A stretch of DNA of 64,000 nucleotides from NCBI RefSeq assembly GCF_025399895.1, contig NZ_JAODUA010000020.1, forward strand, positions 1-64,000, in the 5' to 3' direction. Below, piece after piece: positions 50,387-59,816 of the stretch. A program made the position numbers and the translations under genes. Positions within the stretch are counted from its first letter, which is position 1; each line of letters begins with the position of its first letter. This DNA comes from Streptomyces sp. ASQP_92. Lineage in GTDB: Bacteria > Actinomycetota > Actinomycetes > Streptomycetales > Streptomycetaceae. The notes below the pieces were generated by a model. That model saw only the letters and a list, made by a program, of their open reading frames with translations, was not told the origin of the DNA and did no database searches.

Positions 50387-50623
50387 TCAACCGGCGACGG
50401 TCTCCAGCACGGAGTCGTCGAAGGTGCGTGCCCCGGGCAGCCCGTGCCGGGCGGCGATCACGGCGGCGTCGATGTCCCGGGTGCCGGTGGACACGCACAG
50501 GGTGTACGCCACGTCGCCCAGGCGCCGGCGGGTCGCCTCGTTTCCTTCGCTCGCCTCCAGCGTGCTGAGCGCGGCGTATTCGTCGAGGAGCTCGCGAAGC
50601 ACGGCGGGGTGGGCCAGCAGCAT
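50387..50623 (-). CDS. DUF5133 protein
   Basis: 78 residues, all helical, with the DUF5133 hallmark MLLAHPAVLRELLDEYAAL at the N-terminus. The middle (RRRLGDVAYTLCVSTGTRDIDAAVIAARHGLPG) is conserved in Streptomyces paralogues that occur in many copies near regulators. GGAGG lies seven bases before ATG 50623. No function is known. Confidence 0.88.
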   Translation of the reverse strand: MLLAHPAVLRELLDEYAALSTLEASEGNEATRRRLGDVAYTLCVSTGTRDIDAAVIAARHGLPGARTFDDSVLETVAG

Positions 50624-50683
50624 GGGGGAACCTCCGGTCGGGCACGGTCTGGATACGGTGTCTGCTGCCCCCGGTCACGATTC

Positions 50684-51166
50684 CTACACCCTGGGCCCGT
50701 TGTGGGCGGGTGCGGGGAGCGCGGCGGCCGCGGGCCGCGTACCGGCGCACAGATCCGCGAGCCCGCGCACATGGCAGCGCAGCGCCCAGGGGTCGACGGG
50801 CTTGATGAGCAGCCCCGCGGCGCCCATGCGGAAGGCGCGCTCGGCGAGGCGGTCGTCGCGGCCGGTGCCGGTGATGAGGAGCACCGGCACCTCGCGCGTC
50901 AGGTCCAGGCGCGAGAGGTAGGACAGGGTGTCGAGGCCGTCGATGCCGGGCATCGCGACGTCCATCACCACGGCGGCGACCGGGTGGCGCAGCACGGCCT
51001 TGAGGGCCTGTTCGCCGCTGGTGGCCCTCAACAGCCTCCGACCGAGCGGAGCCAGTACGTGCTCCAGCGCGAAGAGGTTGTCCTCGTGGTCGTCGACGAG
51101 CAGGAGCGCGCGTTCGGTAGGGGGCGGGGGGCCGGGCGGGCCGACTGTGGACGGTTGCGCGGGCAT
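50684..51166 (-). CDS. Single-domain response regulator (REC)
   Basis: 160 residues. The receiver domain spans about 18-135: acidic pair in LLVDDHEDN, phospho-acceptor Asp in VVMDVAMPGIDGL, Thr/Ser in LLITGTGRDD, and Lys in LLIKPVDP. There is no output domain, so it acts by protein contact or phosphotransfer. No histidine kinase is adjacent, so it is an orphan in this window. GGAGAG precedes ATG 51166. Confidence 0.88.
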   Translation of the reverse strand: MPAQPSTVGPPGPPPPTERALLLVDDHEDNLFALEHVLAPLGRRLLRATSGEQALKAVLRHPVAAVVMDVAMPGIDGLDTLSYLSRLDLTREVPVLLITGTGRDDRLAERAFRMGAAGLLIKPVDPWALRCHVRGLADLCAGTRPAAAALPAPAHNGPRV

Positions 51167-51512
51167 GGGCGTCTCTCCACTGATCGTCACTGTGCGATGA
51201 GCGGGAGAGCCGCTGCCTGACTCCTCCGGAATCCGAGCATAGCCAGATCCGGCCGTGTGCAGGGCGGGATCCGTGATCCGCCGACCGACCCGCGACGCAT
51301 CCCCTTTCGGGGCGGGGAGATAGGGAAACCCCTCACAGTCGCCCCAGTGCCTGGCGGGCGCCCATCTCCCTGCGGACACTCGTGCGTTGGCGCGGCTCCC
51401 GCCACGAGCGGCGCCGTCAGCACACCGTCCGCACCTGTCCGCTGCCTCCCCAACGCCCTTGCGTACCAGCGGTGGACGCCCCGCGCATGAAGTGAAAGGA
51501 ACCCCCACTCCT
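51167..51512. other. Divergent regulatory gap before the M4 protease
   Basis: 346 bp. No gene with convincing codon bias was seen. It must hold the promoters of the response regulator and the protease, but no clear hexamer pair could be assigned. Confidence 0.4.
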
Positions 51513-53681
51513 ATGGAGATACCAAGAGCCGCGAGACTCCTGACGGTCGCGCTGGCCTGTCTGTCCGCGTCCGCCGTCGCGCTGCCCGGCGCCACGGCCG
51601 CCCCGGCGCCGCACCCCGCGCCATCGGGCGGCCCGTCCGCCTTCGCCGCCGCCCCCTACACGGCCGATCCGACGCCCGCCGTGCGCAGCCGTGTCGTGGA
51701 TGCCGCGCAGAAGGCGCTGGCAGCCCACTCGACCGCCGCCCACCGGGCCGACGGGGACTCCTTCTCCGTGCGGAACCTGATCGTCGACCGGGACGGCTCC
51801 GCCTCCGTCCGCTTCGACCGCACCTACAAGGGTCTTCCCGCCTATGGCGGTGACGTCGTCGTGCGCCTGGACAAGGACGGCGCCTACCGGTCGCTGGCCA
51901 CCGGTTCTGACACCTCGGGCGCGGTCTCCACCGAGCCCCGACTGGCCGCCTCCAGCGCCGTGGACGCCTCGAAGGCCGCGTTCCAAGGAAAGGTCGACGG
52001 GGTCTCGGCCTCTCGCCTCGCGGTCCGGATGGAAGGCTCCGAGGCGACGCTGGTCTGGGAGACCGTCGTCAGCGGGGTGCGCCCGGACGGCACACCGAGC
52101 CGGCTGCACGTCCTGGTGGACGCCCGCACGGGCAGAGTCGTACGGACCAGTGACGAGGTGAGCACGTTCGCGGCCGAGGGGGCCGCGCGCGCCACCGCCT
52201 CGAAGGTCGGTGCGGCGGCGCGGGCCGCCGCACCGACGGTGGCAGGCACGGGCCAGTCGATCTACAGCGGAAAGGTCGCGCTCGACGTCACCCAGAGCGG
52301 CAGCGGCTACTCGATGACGGACCCCGCGCACGGCAACGGCTACACCACCAACCTCAACCACGCGACCAGCGGCACCGGTTCGGTCTTCACCAGCTCCAGC
52401 GGCACCTTCGGCAACGGCTCCACCAGCGACCCCGCCTCGGCCGGCGCCGATGTGCACTACGGCGCGGCGAAGACGTTCGACTACTACAAGAACGTGCAGG
52501 GCCGTAACGGGATCTTCGGCGACGGCCGGGGCGTGCCGTCACGGACGCACTACGGCAACGCCTATGTGAACGCGTTCTGGGACGGCACCCAGATGACGTA
52601 CGGCGACGGCCAGAACAACGCGCGTCCACTGGTCGAACTCGACGTCGCGGGCCACGAGATGAGCCACGGGGTGAGCGGCGCGCTCACCGGCTGGGACGAG
52701 ACCGGTGAGACCGGCGGCATGAACGAGGGCACCAGCGACATCTTCGGCACGATGGTCGAGTTCTACGCCAACAACCCGGTGGACACGCCCGACTACACCA
52801 TGGGCGAGCTCATCAACATCAACGGCGACAACCGCCCGCTGCGCTACATGTACAACCCCTCGCTCGACGGCCAGTCGCCCAACTGCTGGACCAGCGCCAA
52901 CGGCGGCCTCGACCCGCACTACTCGATGGGCCCGCTGAACCACTGGTTCTTCCTCGCGGCCGTCGGCAGCGGCGACCATGGCTATGGCAACAGCCCCACC
53001 TGCAACAACTCGACGGTGACCGGGATCGGCAACGACAAGGCCGCCAAGATCTGGTACAAGGCGCTCGCCTCCTACGCCAACAGCAGCGAGAACTACCACC
53101 AGGCGCGCACCGACTCACTGCGCGCCGCGGCGGACCTGTACGGCACGCACTGTGCCGAGTACAACACCGTCGACGCCGCGTGGGCGGCGGTCAGCGTCAC
53201 CGGCGCCGACCCCGTTCCCGGTAGCTGCAACAGCCAGCCGGGTTCACCTTCGGTGACCAACCCGGGCAACCAGAAGGGCACGGTCGGCACCGCCACCTCG
53301 GTGCAGATCCAGGCGAGCGACCCCGGCGGCAAGACCCTGACCTACAGCGCGACCGGCCTTCCGGCAGGCCTTGCGATCAACTCCTCGACCGGTCTCATCA
53401 GCGGCACCCCGACCACCGCCGGCACCTCGTCGGTGACCGTCACCGCGAAGAACACGGACAACGCCACCGGTACGGCCTCGTTCACGTGGACGATCACCGA
53501 CGGGGGGACCCCGCCGCAGGGCTGCGGCGACCTGCCGGCCTGGAGCGCTTCCCGGAGTTATGTGCCGGGCGACCAGGTCGCGTACAACGGCCACAAGTGG
53601 TCCTCGCAGTGGTACTCGACCGGCGCCGAGCCGGGAGCACCCGGTTCCTGGGCCGTCTGGAAGGACGCGGGAGCCTGCTGA
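51513..53681 (+). CDS. Secreted M4 (thermolysin-like) metalloprotease with C-terminal Ig-like and chitin-binding modules
   Basis: A 722-residue zymogen. Signal peptide 1-29; FTP/PepSY propeptide about 45-220; M4 catalytic domain about 250-565 with zinc motif HEMSH (381-385) and the third ligand Glu in GGMNEGTSD; likely catalytic His in DPHYSMGPLNHWFF. A putative-Ig (He_PIG) domain (about 578-660, AINSSTGLISGTPTTAGTSS) is followed by a CBM5/12-like module (about 672-722, WSASRSYVPGDQVAYNGHKW) that should bind chitin. The RBS GAAAGGA is rather far (about 12 bp) from ATG 51513. A terminator follows. Confidence 0.92.
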   Translation: MEIPRAARLLTVALACLSASAVALPGATAAPAPHPAPSGGPSAFAAAPYTADPTPAVRSRVVDAAQKALAAHSTAAHRADGDSFSVRNLIVDRDGSASVRFDRTYKGLPAYGGDVVVRLDKDGAYRSLATGSDTSGAVSTEPRLAASSAVDASKAAFQGKVDGVSASRLAVRMEGSEATLVWETVVSGVRPDGTPSRLHVLVDARTGRVVRTSDEVSTFAAEGAARATASKVGAAARAAAPTVAGTGQSIYSGKVALDVTQSGSGYSMTDPAHGNGYTTNLNHATSGTGSVFTSSSGTFGNGSTSDPASAGADVHYGAAKTFDYYKNVQGRNGIFGDGRGVPSRTHYGNAYVNAFWDGTQMTYGDGQNNARPLVELDVAGHEMSHGVSGALTGWDETGETGGMNEGTSDIFGTMVEFYANNPVDTPDYTMGELININGDNRPLRYMYNPSLDGQSPNCWTSANGGLDPHYSMGPLNHWFFLAAVGSGDHGYGNSPTCNNSTVTGIGNDKAAKIWYKALASYANSSENYHQARTDSLRAAADLYGTHCAEYNTVDAAWAAVSVTGADPVPGSCNSQPGSPSVTNPGNQKGTVGTATSVQIQASDPGGKTLTYSATGLPAGLAINSSTGLISGTPTTAGTSSVTVTAKNTDNATGTASFTWTITDGGTPPQGCGDLPAWSASRSYVPGDQVAYNGHKWSSQWYSTGAEPGAPGSWAVWKDAGAC

Positions 53682-53713
53682 GTCCGCCGTCCAACCGCTA
53701 GCAACTTCCGTAC

Positions 53714-53753
53714 GCAATTGGGCCGTTGGTCATCCGACCGGCGGCCCGATTGC
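53714..53753 (+). terminator. Hairpin terminator after the M4 protease
   Basis: GCAATTGGGCCG pairs with CGGCCCGATTGC (12 bp, one wobble), with an inner GGTC/GACC stem, 32 bp after the protease stop. Confidence 0.7.
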
Positions 53754-53813
53754 CGTGCGCGGTTGCCCGGTGGGGCCCTGTCGGCGGTCGGGCCGCCAGA
53801 TCCCCGATTGGTC

Positions 53814-53843
53814 TTGACCTTTCGCCGCGGCCGGTCCTACATT
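53814..53843 (+). promoter_or_regulatory. Promoter of the LAL regulator gene
   Basis: TTGACC (53814-53819) and TACATT (53838-53843) are 18 bp apart, a good vegetative-sigma match, 76 bp before the regulator start. Confidence 0.6.
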
Positions 53844-53919
53844 CGGCGCGGCACCACGAAGGGCAGGTTCACGGTCGATGTCCGGGCCGTGAACGAGGCT
53901 GTGTCCGGAAGGGCTTGCG

Positions 53920-56796
53920 ATGACCGAGCCGTCCACCCTGGCAGCGGGCATGCGGCCGCCCGCCGTCGAACGCGGCGGGATCCGCGAGACCGTACGGGCC
54001 CTGCTGTCGCGCGGCGGCGGTGTCCTGCTCACCGGCCCCGCGGGCATCGGCAGGACCACCCTGGTCTCCCAACTGGCCGCGGACCTGACCGGACTTGGGC
54101 ACCCCGTGCTGCGCTGCTCCCCCTCCCCCGCCGAGCAGAGCACCCCCTTCAGCGGCCTCATCGACCTGCTGTCCGACCTCGACGACACCGCCCTCGACAC
54201 CCTGGCCGCCCACGAAAGGGACGTACTCGCAGAGACCCTGCTGCGCAGCGCCCGCACTGGGGCGGGCGGCACCGGGGCGGAGGGCGGTCCGGTGGCCGGG
54301 CGCGACGCGCTGGTCCTGCGGATCGCCGTCCGCAAGGTGCTCGCCGCACTGCGCGGCGCCGGTCCCCTCCTCCTGGTCGTGGACGACGCCCAGTGGCTCG
54401 ACCGGCCGACGGCGGACATCCTCAAGTACCTTGCCCGGCGCGGCGATCCGGGCCTTGTGGTGCTCGCGACCCTGCGCTCGCAGGCCCCCGAGTCGCCCGT
54501 CGTCGACCCGGGCGGCACGCTGGAACTGTGTCCGCGCCCGGTCCGCCGGATCGTGGTCCCCGCCCTGACCGCCCACGAGGTGGCCGAGCTGCTGGAGCGG
54601 CACGACCACCCCTCCTGGCCGCCCGCGCTCGTCGCGCGACTGCACCGAGTGAGCGGGGGCAACCCCCGTACGGCACTGGAGCTCAGCTCGGCTCTCGACG
54701 AGCGCGTACGGGTGGAGGGGGCCGAGCCACCCGACCGCACGGAGCCGCTCCCCGTCCCGGACTCCCTGCGGCGGCCGATCCTCGACCGGATCGGCGCCCT
54801 GCCCGCGCGGGCCCGGCACACCCTGGTCGTGGCGGCCACCGCCGCACGCCCCACGGTGGAGCTGCTGCGCCGCGCGGACTGCCCCCACGCCGACAGCGAT
54901 CTCGACGTCTGCGCCCGGCAGGGCATCATCCGCGCCCTGCCGGCGTCGGACCACGACACCATCGGGTTCCTCGATCCGCTGACGCCGATGGTGCTGCGCG
55001 CCGAGACCCCGTACGAACGCCTGATGGACGCGCACCGGGCACTCGCCGAGGCGGCCGACGACGCCGTCGAGCGCGCGCACCACATCGCTCGCCTGACGGC
55101 CGGCCCCGATCCGGCGGTGGCGACCCGGCTCGCGGCGGCCGCCTCGGCGGCCCGGCGTCGCGGCGCTCCTCGCACCGCGGCACGGCTCGGCCGGCTGGCC
55201 GCCGAGTACACACCGGCCGGGCAGGCGTACGTCGATGTCGACCGCAGGCTCACCGCCGCCGAGGACGGCATCGAGGCCGGTGACCTGGACTTCGCCCGTC
55301 AGCTGGCGCACCAGGTGCTGGGGGACGCCGATCGGCCGGCCGACCGGGTGCGGGCCTGGAACGTGGTCATCGACTCCTGCGGACAAGCGATGGCCGAGAT
55401 CGCGGACGTCTTCCCTGAGGCGGTACGCGACGCGGCGGGCGACCCCGAGCTGCTGGCCACGCTGCACTACCGGATGAGCTGGCGCGCATGGATGGTCGGC
55501 GGGTCGGCGGCGCGGGCCCACGAACACGCCGTCCGCGCCGCGCACCTCGCGGCGCGGACCGGCGACCGGCGAACCGAGCTCATGGCCCTCACCCAACAGG
55601 CGTCCCTGGAACTCTTCCTGGGCCTCCCCCATGCGGAGACGACCCTGGCGGCGGCCCTCGCCGCGCCGCACGACCCCTATGCCATGACGCACCACAACGG
55701 CCCCATCTACCTCAAACACCGCTTCCATCTGGTGCGGGACGAACTGGACGAGGCCAGGGCCGAGTTGCGCTCCCTCGTCTACCGGCTCCGTCAGCGCGGT
55801 TCGGCCGACAGCCTGAGCCAGTGCCTCATCGGTCTCGCGCAGGTGGAGATCCAGCGCGGACGGTGCCGGCCGGCCCTGAGCATCGCCCGCCAGAGCCTGC
55901 GCATCATCGAAGAGGCGGGTCTGAGTCAGGGTCCCGCCTGGTACGCGCTCTCCCTCGCCGAGACCGCCGGAGGCAGCTGGAGCCAAGCGCTCACCGCGGC
56001 CGAGACGGCCGGACGGCACAGCGAGGACGACGACGACAGGCTCTTTCTGCCCCGGGCACTGCACGCCGAGGGAAGGATCAGACTGTTCACCGGACAGACC
56101 GGCGCGGCCGTCGAACTCCTCGACCGTGCGGGCCGGTTGGAGACCGCGCAGGGCCAGCGCGACCCCGCGACCCGACGGTGGCACGCCGACCTCGCCGAGG
56201 CCCTGGCCGCCCACGGCGCCCCGGAGGAGGCCGCGGCGGTCATCGCTCACGCCCGCGACCAGGCCGAGCGGCTCGGCCGGCCCGGCGTCCTGGCCGTACT
56301 CGGCCGAGCCTCCGCCACGGTCGACGCGTCCCGAGGTGAACTGGCCCTGGCCGCGAGCAAGTTGAGCCGCGCGGCGGTGCACTTGCGGGCCACGGGATAC
56401 CCGCTGGAGGAGGCCCGCACCAGGGCCGTCCTCGGCCGGGTCCTGCGCAGCGCCGGAGACGAGGCCGGCGCCCGCGCCGCCTTCGCGTCCGCCCTGCGCC
56501 TCTTCACCAGGGCGGACGCCCGCCCCTGGATCGCGACGACCCGAGCCGAACGCGACCGGGCGGAGGACGCCTCGATCCGCCCACCCGAAGCCGGCTCGTG
56601 GTCGGACCACCTCACGACGACGGAACGCAGCGTCGTCGCCCGCGTCGCCCAGGGCGCGACCAACCGAGAGATCGCCGCGGGACTCGTCCTCAGCGTGAAG
56701 ACGGTGGAAGCGGCCCTCACCCGCGCCTACCGCAAGCTGGGCGCCAAATCGCGGGTGGACATCACCCGCATGGTGATGACACGGCCCACGTCCTGA
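53920..56796 (+). CDS. LAL-type LuxR-family transcriptional regulator
   Basis: A 958-residue large ATP-binding LuxR regulator. An AAA-type ATPase occupies the N-terminus: Walker A is GPAGIGRTT (39-47), with Arg in place of the nucleotide-binding Lys, and Walker B is LLLVVDDAQWLD. A long TPR-like helical region fills about 340-880. The C-terminal LuxR HTH (about 890-950) reads RVAQGATNREIAAGLVLSVKTVEAALTRAYRKLG. Such proteins activate secondary-metabolism or sugar-use operons. It probably controls a neighbouring gene, with the binding-fold protein downstream the nearest candidate. Confidence 0.92.
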   Translation: MTEPSTLAAGMRPPAVERGGIRETVRALLSRGGGVLLTGPAGIGRTTLVSQLAADLTGLGHPVLRCSPSPAEQSTPFSGLIDLLSDLDDTALDTLAAHERDVLAETLLRSARTGAGGTGAEGGPVAGRDALVLRIAVRKVLAALRGAGPLLLVVDDAQWLDRPTADILKYLARRGDPGLVVLATLRSQAPESPVVDPGGTLELCPRPVRRIVVPALTAHEVAELLERHDHPSWPPALVARLHRVSGGNPRTALELSSALDERVRVEGAEPPDRTEPLPVPDSLRRPILDRIGALPARARHTLVVAATAARPTVELLRRADCPHADSDLDVCARQGIIRALPASDHDTIGFLDPLTPMVLRAETPYERLMDAHRALAEAADDAVERAHHIARLTAGPDPAVATRLAAAASAARRRGAPRTAARLGRLAAEYTPAGQAYVDVDRRLTAAEDGIEAGDLDFARQLAHQVLGDADRPADRVRAWNVVIDSCGQAMAEIADVFPEAVRDAAGDPELLATLHYRMSWRAWMVGGSAARAHEHAVRAAHLAARTGDRRTELMALTQQASLELFLGLPHAETTLAAALAAPHDPYAMTHHNGPIYLKHRFHLVRDELDEARAELRSLVYRLRQRGSADSLSQCLIGLAQVEIQRGRCRPALSIARQSLRIIEEAGLSQGPAWYALSLAETAGGSWSQALTAAETAGRHSEDDDDRLFLPRALHAEGRIRLFTGQTGAAVELLDRAGRLETAQGQRDPATRRWHADLAEALAAHGAPEEAAAVIAHARDQAERLGRPGVLAVLGRASATVDASRGELALAASKLSRAAVHLRATGYPLEEARTRAVLGRVLRSAGDEAGARAAFASALRLFTRADARPWIATTRAERDRAEDASIRPPEAGSWSDHLTTTERSVVARVAQGATNREIAAGLVLSVKTVEAALTRAYRKLGAKSRVDITRMVMTRPTS

Positions 56797-56855
56797 CCAC
56801 GGGATGCTCTCGACGGCGGCGGCCGAACGGGCGCCGGCCCGCCGCGGCGGGCCGT

Positions 56856-56939
56856 GGCGCCAAGGGCCGCCATCACGTCAGCCGGAGCGGGCGGCGGCCC
56901 GAGCCCACCACGCGGCGGCCCACGGCGCCAAGGGCCGCC
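56856..56939. repeat. Direct repeat of GGCGCCAAGGGCCGCC
   Basis: Two perfect 16-bp copies (56856-56871 and 56924-56939) are 68 bp apart, about 6.5 helical turns, in the 250-bp gap between the LAL regulator and the binding-protein gene. They could be activator sites. Confidence 0.6.
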
Positions 56940-57046
56940 GTCACCGTTCGGCTTCGCCTCGGCTACCCTCGGCGCCACGGAAGATGACTGCGCCGATTCG
57001 GATTCGGTCCGCCGGCCACCGAAGCACCGTCCGGGAGACGCCGCCC

Positions 57047-58165
57047 ATGACCACACCACCCGAGCCCACCGCGTCCGGCCACCGGACGGACGCCCCGGCG
57101 GTCCGGATCGGTGCTCTCGCACCACTGACCCGACCCGGCTGGGTCGAGGCGGGCCAACACCTGCTCGCCGGGCTCGAGTTGGGCGTACACGAGGCCAACG
57201 AGGCGGGCGGGGTCGGCGGCAGGCCCCTTGAACTGGTGGTACGGGACACCGCGGCCGATCCTCGCAGGGCCGAGGCCGCCGTGGACGAACTGGCCCTCCT
57301 GGGGGTCGCCGCCCTGGCGGGTGAGTACCACAGCGTCGTCGCTCGCGCCGCCGCCACCAGGGCCGACGCCCTCGGCGTGCCGTTCCTCTGCTCGTCGGCG
57401 GTTCTCGACACACTGACCGACCGGCCGACGGACCGGGTCGCGCGCATCGCCCCGGCACAGTCCCACGGCTGGCGGCTCTACGCGGACTTCCTCCTCGGCG
57501 CCGGCCACACCCGCGTCGCCGTGGCAACGCAGCCGAGCCTCTACTGGGCGTCCGGGACCCGCGTCCTGCGCGACCATCTCGTTGCGCGGGGAGGCGAAGT
57601 GGTCGAGCTCGACATGAGCACGCTCACCCCCTCGGCCCTGTGCGACCGGCTCGTCGCGGAGGACGCGACGGCCCTGCTTCTCCTGGTCGGCCATCCCGAG
57701 CCGGCCGCGCCGATCGTCGCATCCGTCCGCCGCGACGAGCGCCTGAGCGCGATACTGATCGGCGCCCCGGCCGGACAGCCCGAGTTCGCCGAATGGACGG
57801 CGCTGCTCGGCACCGACGGCGCCGCGATCCCTTTCCTGCGCTATCTGCCCGAGCGTCCCGGCCCCCTCGGCACGCGGGTCGGGGCCGCCCTGCGGGACCG
57901 GCTGGGTGCGGCCCCCTCCTTCGTCGCTTTCGAGGGCTACGACACGATCACCGTCCTCGCCGACGTGCTGCGCACCCACGGCCCGGACCGGGCGCGCATC
58001 GCCGCGGCCTGGCCGGACGTCGCGGTCGAGGGCACCCGCGGCACGATCCGGTTCTCCCGGGCGGCGGGCATCGGCGTGTGGCAGTGGGCCTGGCCGCCGG
58101 TCCAGGTGGTGGACCGGGACCCGGCCGCACCGGGTCGCTTCAGGGTCCTGCACCCGAAAGCGTGA
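57047..58165 (+). CDS. Cytoplasmic amino-acid/amide-binding fold protein (periplasmic-binding type 1)
   Basis: A 372-residue protein of the Leu/Ile/Val-binding (Peripl_BP_6, AmiC-like) fold: RIGALAPLTRPGW, LAGLELGVHEANEAGGVGGRPLELVVRDTAADP and FVAFEGYDTITVLADVL are typical. It has no signal peptide or lipobox and no permease or ATPase nearby, so it is expected to stay in the cytosol as a sensor, as AmiC does for an antiterminator. GGGAG lies ten bases before ATG 57047. It follows the LAL gene across a repeat-bearing gap, which supports a ligand-sensing partnership or simple regulation by LAL (inference). Confidence 0.78.
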   Translation: MTTPPEPTASGHRTDAPAVRIGALAPLTRPGWVEAGQHLLAGLELGVHEANEAGGVGGRPLELVVRDTAADPRRAEAAVDELALLGVAALAGEYHSVVARAAATRADALGVPFLCSSAVLDTLTDRPTDRVARIAPAQSHGWRLYADFLLGAGHTRVAVATQPSLYWASGTRVLRDHLVARGGEVVELDMSTLTPSALCDRLVAEDATALLLLVGHPEPAAPIVASVRRDERLSAILIGAPAGQPEFAEWTALLGTDGAAIPFLRYLPERPGPLGTRVGAALRDRLGAAPSFVAFEGYDTITVLADVLRTHGPDRARIAAAWPDVAVEGTRGTIRFSRAAGIGVWQWAWPPVQVVDRDPAAPGRFRVLHPKA

Positions 58166-58266
58166 CCCGGCGCTCCCCGCGCCCTGCCTATGCCCTCGCC
58201 GGGCAGGACATCGAAGAACGCGGACACCCTCCTCGGCCCATCACCCCAGGGCGATAGGGTCACCGC

Positions 58267-58782
58267 ATGTCAGACGCGTTGACGACCGCCATCACCGCGG
58301 CGGCGGGGCTCGGTGGGGCACTCCTCGGCGCCGTGCTCCCGCAGCGCTACAACGCCCGCGAACGGGCCGCCGAGGCCGAACTCGCCGCGCGGCGGCGGTC
58401 GTTCGACGAGCGGCGCGAGGCGTACACGGCCATGAACCGCGCCAGCGAGCAGTTCAACACACTCCTCAAGGACGCCCTGCATCGGATGCGTGACGGCGTC
58501 TACACCGAGGACGACCGCACGCACCTGGAGGAGTCGCGCAGGGAGTACCGCGACCGGTACGCGGCGGCCCAGATGATCGTCCCGCTGCGCATCATGGAGG
58601 CGTCACGAGAGCTGAACAAGGTGCTGGCGGAAGTCGACGCGACGGCCAAGCGAATAGACCGCGGCCTCGCCGGGGAGGGCGAGAGCGCCGCGCGCCTCAT
58701 CGTGCTGATGCGACAGGCGGAGCCCCGGCTCGTGGCCATGCGGACGCTGATGAGACAGGATCTGGGGATCGAGGACGAGTAA
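58267..58782 (+). CDS. Small membrane-anchored coiled-coil protein
   Basis: 171 residues. A short hydrophobic N-terminal segment (about 5-25, Gly/Ala-rich) precedes a long helical, charged region (about 30-165) with heptad-like spacing. It resembles uncharacterised Streptomyces proteins with one anchor and a cytosolic coil. There is no clear RBS. A TAGGGT hexamer seven bases before the ATG suggests a leaderless message. Function unknown. Confidence 0.65.
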   Translation: MSDALTTAITAAAGLGGALLGAVLPQRYNARERAAEAELAARRRSFDERREAYTAMNRASEQFNTLLKDALHRMRDGVYTEDDRTHLEESRREYRDRYAAAQMIVPLRIMEASRELNKVLAEVDATAKRIDRGLAGEGESAARLIVLMRQAEPRLVAMRTLMRQDLGIEDE

Positions 58783-58823
58783 CGGGTGCGGGGCGCGCCC
58801 CAACGGGCTTTGCGCGCGGGCTG

Positions 58824-58910
58824 GTTGAGGCACCTGCTCGGCAGGCCGACTGCACGCGGCTGTCCTGACCCCACTACCAGGGCCGCCGACAACACGCCGA
58901 GCGCCTCAAC
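58824..58910. repeat. Intergenic inverted repeat related to 34017-34070
   Basis: GTTGAGGC-ACCT-GCTCGGC (58824-58842) faces GCCGAGCGCCTCAAC (58896-58910). The words and their order match the palindrome at 34017-34070, though the arms are farther apart. The 368-bp gap 58783-59150 contains no other recognisable feature. Confidence 0.55.
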
Positions 58911-59150
58911 GTTTCAGTCCCCCTGAGCCGTGCTGGCCGCACCCTGCGCCCTCACCGCGGCCGACCACTCGACGCGTAACCACGCGTAATCCGCAGGCTC
59001 GACATCCGTCCACGGACCCGCGCAGCAAGCTCCCGCACCTCATCGTTGACCATCGGCGCAGGCCTCGCGGGGCCAGGTTCCGCACGAGTCCGGGGCGTGG
59101 ACCGAGGCTACCGAGCACCATCCCCCATACCACCGCCTAGGATCCGGCCC

Positions 59151-59816
59151 ATGACGATTCGTGCAGTGGTATTCGACGTCGGCGAGTGCCTCGTAGACGA
59201 GACCCGCGAGTACGGCACATGGGCGGACTGGCTCGGCGTACCCCGCCACACCTTCGCCGCCATGTTCGGCGCCGTCATCGCCCAAGGCCGTGACTACCGC
59301 GAGGTGTTCCAAGAGTTCCGGCCCGGCTTCGACCTGTACGAGCAGCGGCAGGCACGCGCCGACGCCGGCCGGCCCGAGCACTTCGACGAGAGCGACCTCT
59401 ACCCCGACGTCCGCCCCGCACTCGCACGACTACGCGCGGACGGACTGTGGCTCGGCATCGCCGGGAACCAGACCGTGCGGGCCGGGGGCATCCTTCGAGA
59501 CCTGTTCACCGACGACGTCGACCTGATCGGCACGTCGGACGACTGGGGTGCGTCCAAGCCGGACCTCGACTTCTTTGTCCGGGTCGCCGCTGCGGTGCCG
59601 TTCGCCAACGACGAGATCCTCTACGTCGGCGACCGTGTCGACAACGACCTTCGGCCCGGCAAGCTGGCCGGTATGCACACCGCGCTCATTCACCGCGGGC
59701 CATGGGCCACGATCCAGTGGGGCAGTGAAGAAGCGAGGAACCTGCCGACGATGCGTATCGACAAGCTCACCGAACTCCCCGAACTGATCGCGAAGTTCAA
59801 CGCGTCAGCGCACTGA
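59151..59816 (+). CDS. HAD-family hydrolase
   Basis: 221 residues. HAD motif I is VVFDVGECLVDE, with Gly at the usual second Asp position. Motif II Thr/Ser is weak (GNQT), motif III Lys lies in GASKPDLDFF, and motif IV in YVGDRVDNDL. A helical cap occupies about 25-90. It is a predicted small-molecule phosphatase or phosphonatase-like enzyme. No RBS precedes ATG 59151, but TAGGAT lies seven bases before it, suggesting a leaderless transcript. Its 3' end overlaps the convergent XRE-TPR gene by 20 bp. Confidence 0.84.
   Translation: MTIRAVVFDVGECLVDETREYGTWADWLGVPRHTFAAMFGAVIAQGRDYREVFQEFRPGFDLYEQRQARADAGRPEHFDESDLYPDVRPALARLRADGLWLGIAGNQTVRAGGILRDLFTDDVDLIGTSDDWGASKPDLDFFVRVAAAVPFANDEILYVGDRVDNDLRPGKLAGMHTALIHRGPWATIQWGSEEARNLPTMRIDKLTELPELIAKFNASAH

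Noticed and set aside
53869..56610. 913-codon minus-strand frame opposite the LAL regulator
   Set aside because: Gly/Arg-rich shadow. The plus strand has Walker B and LuxR motifs and a promoter.
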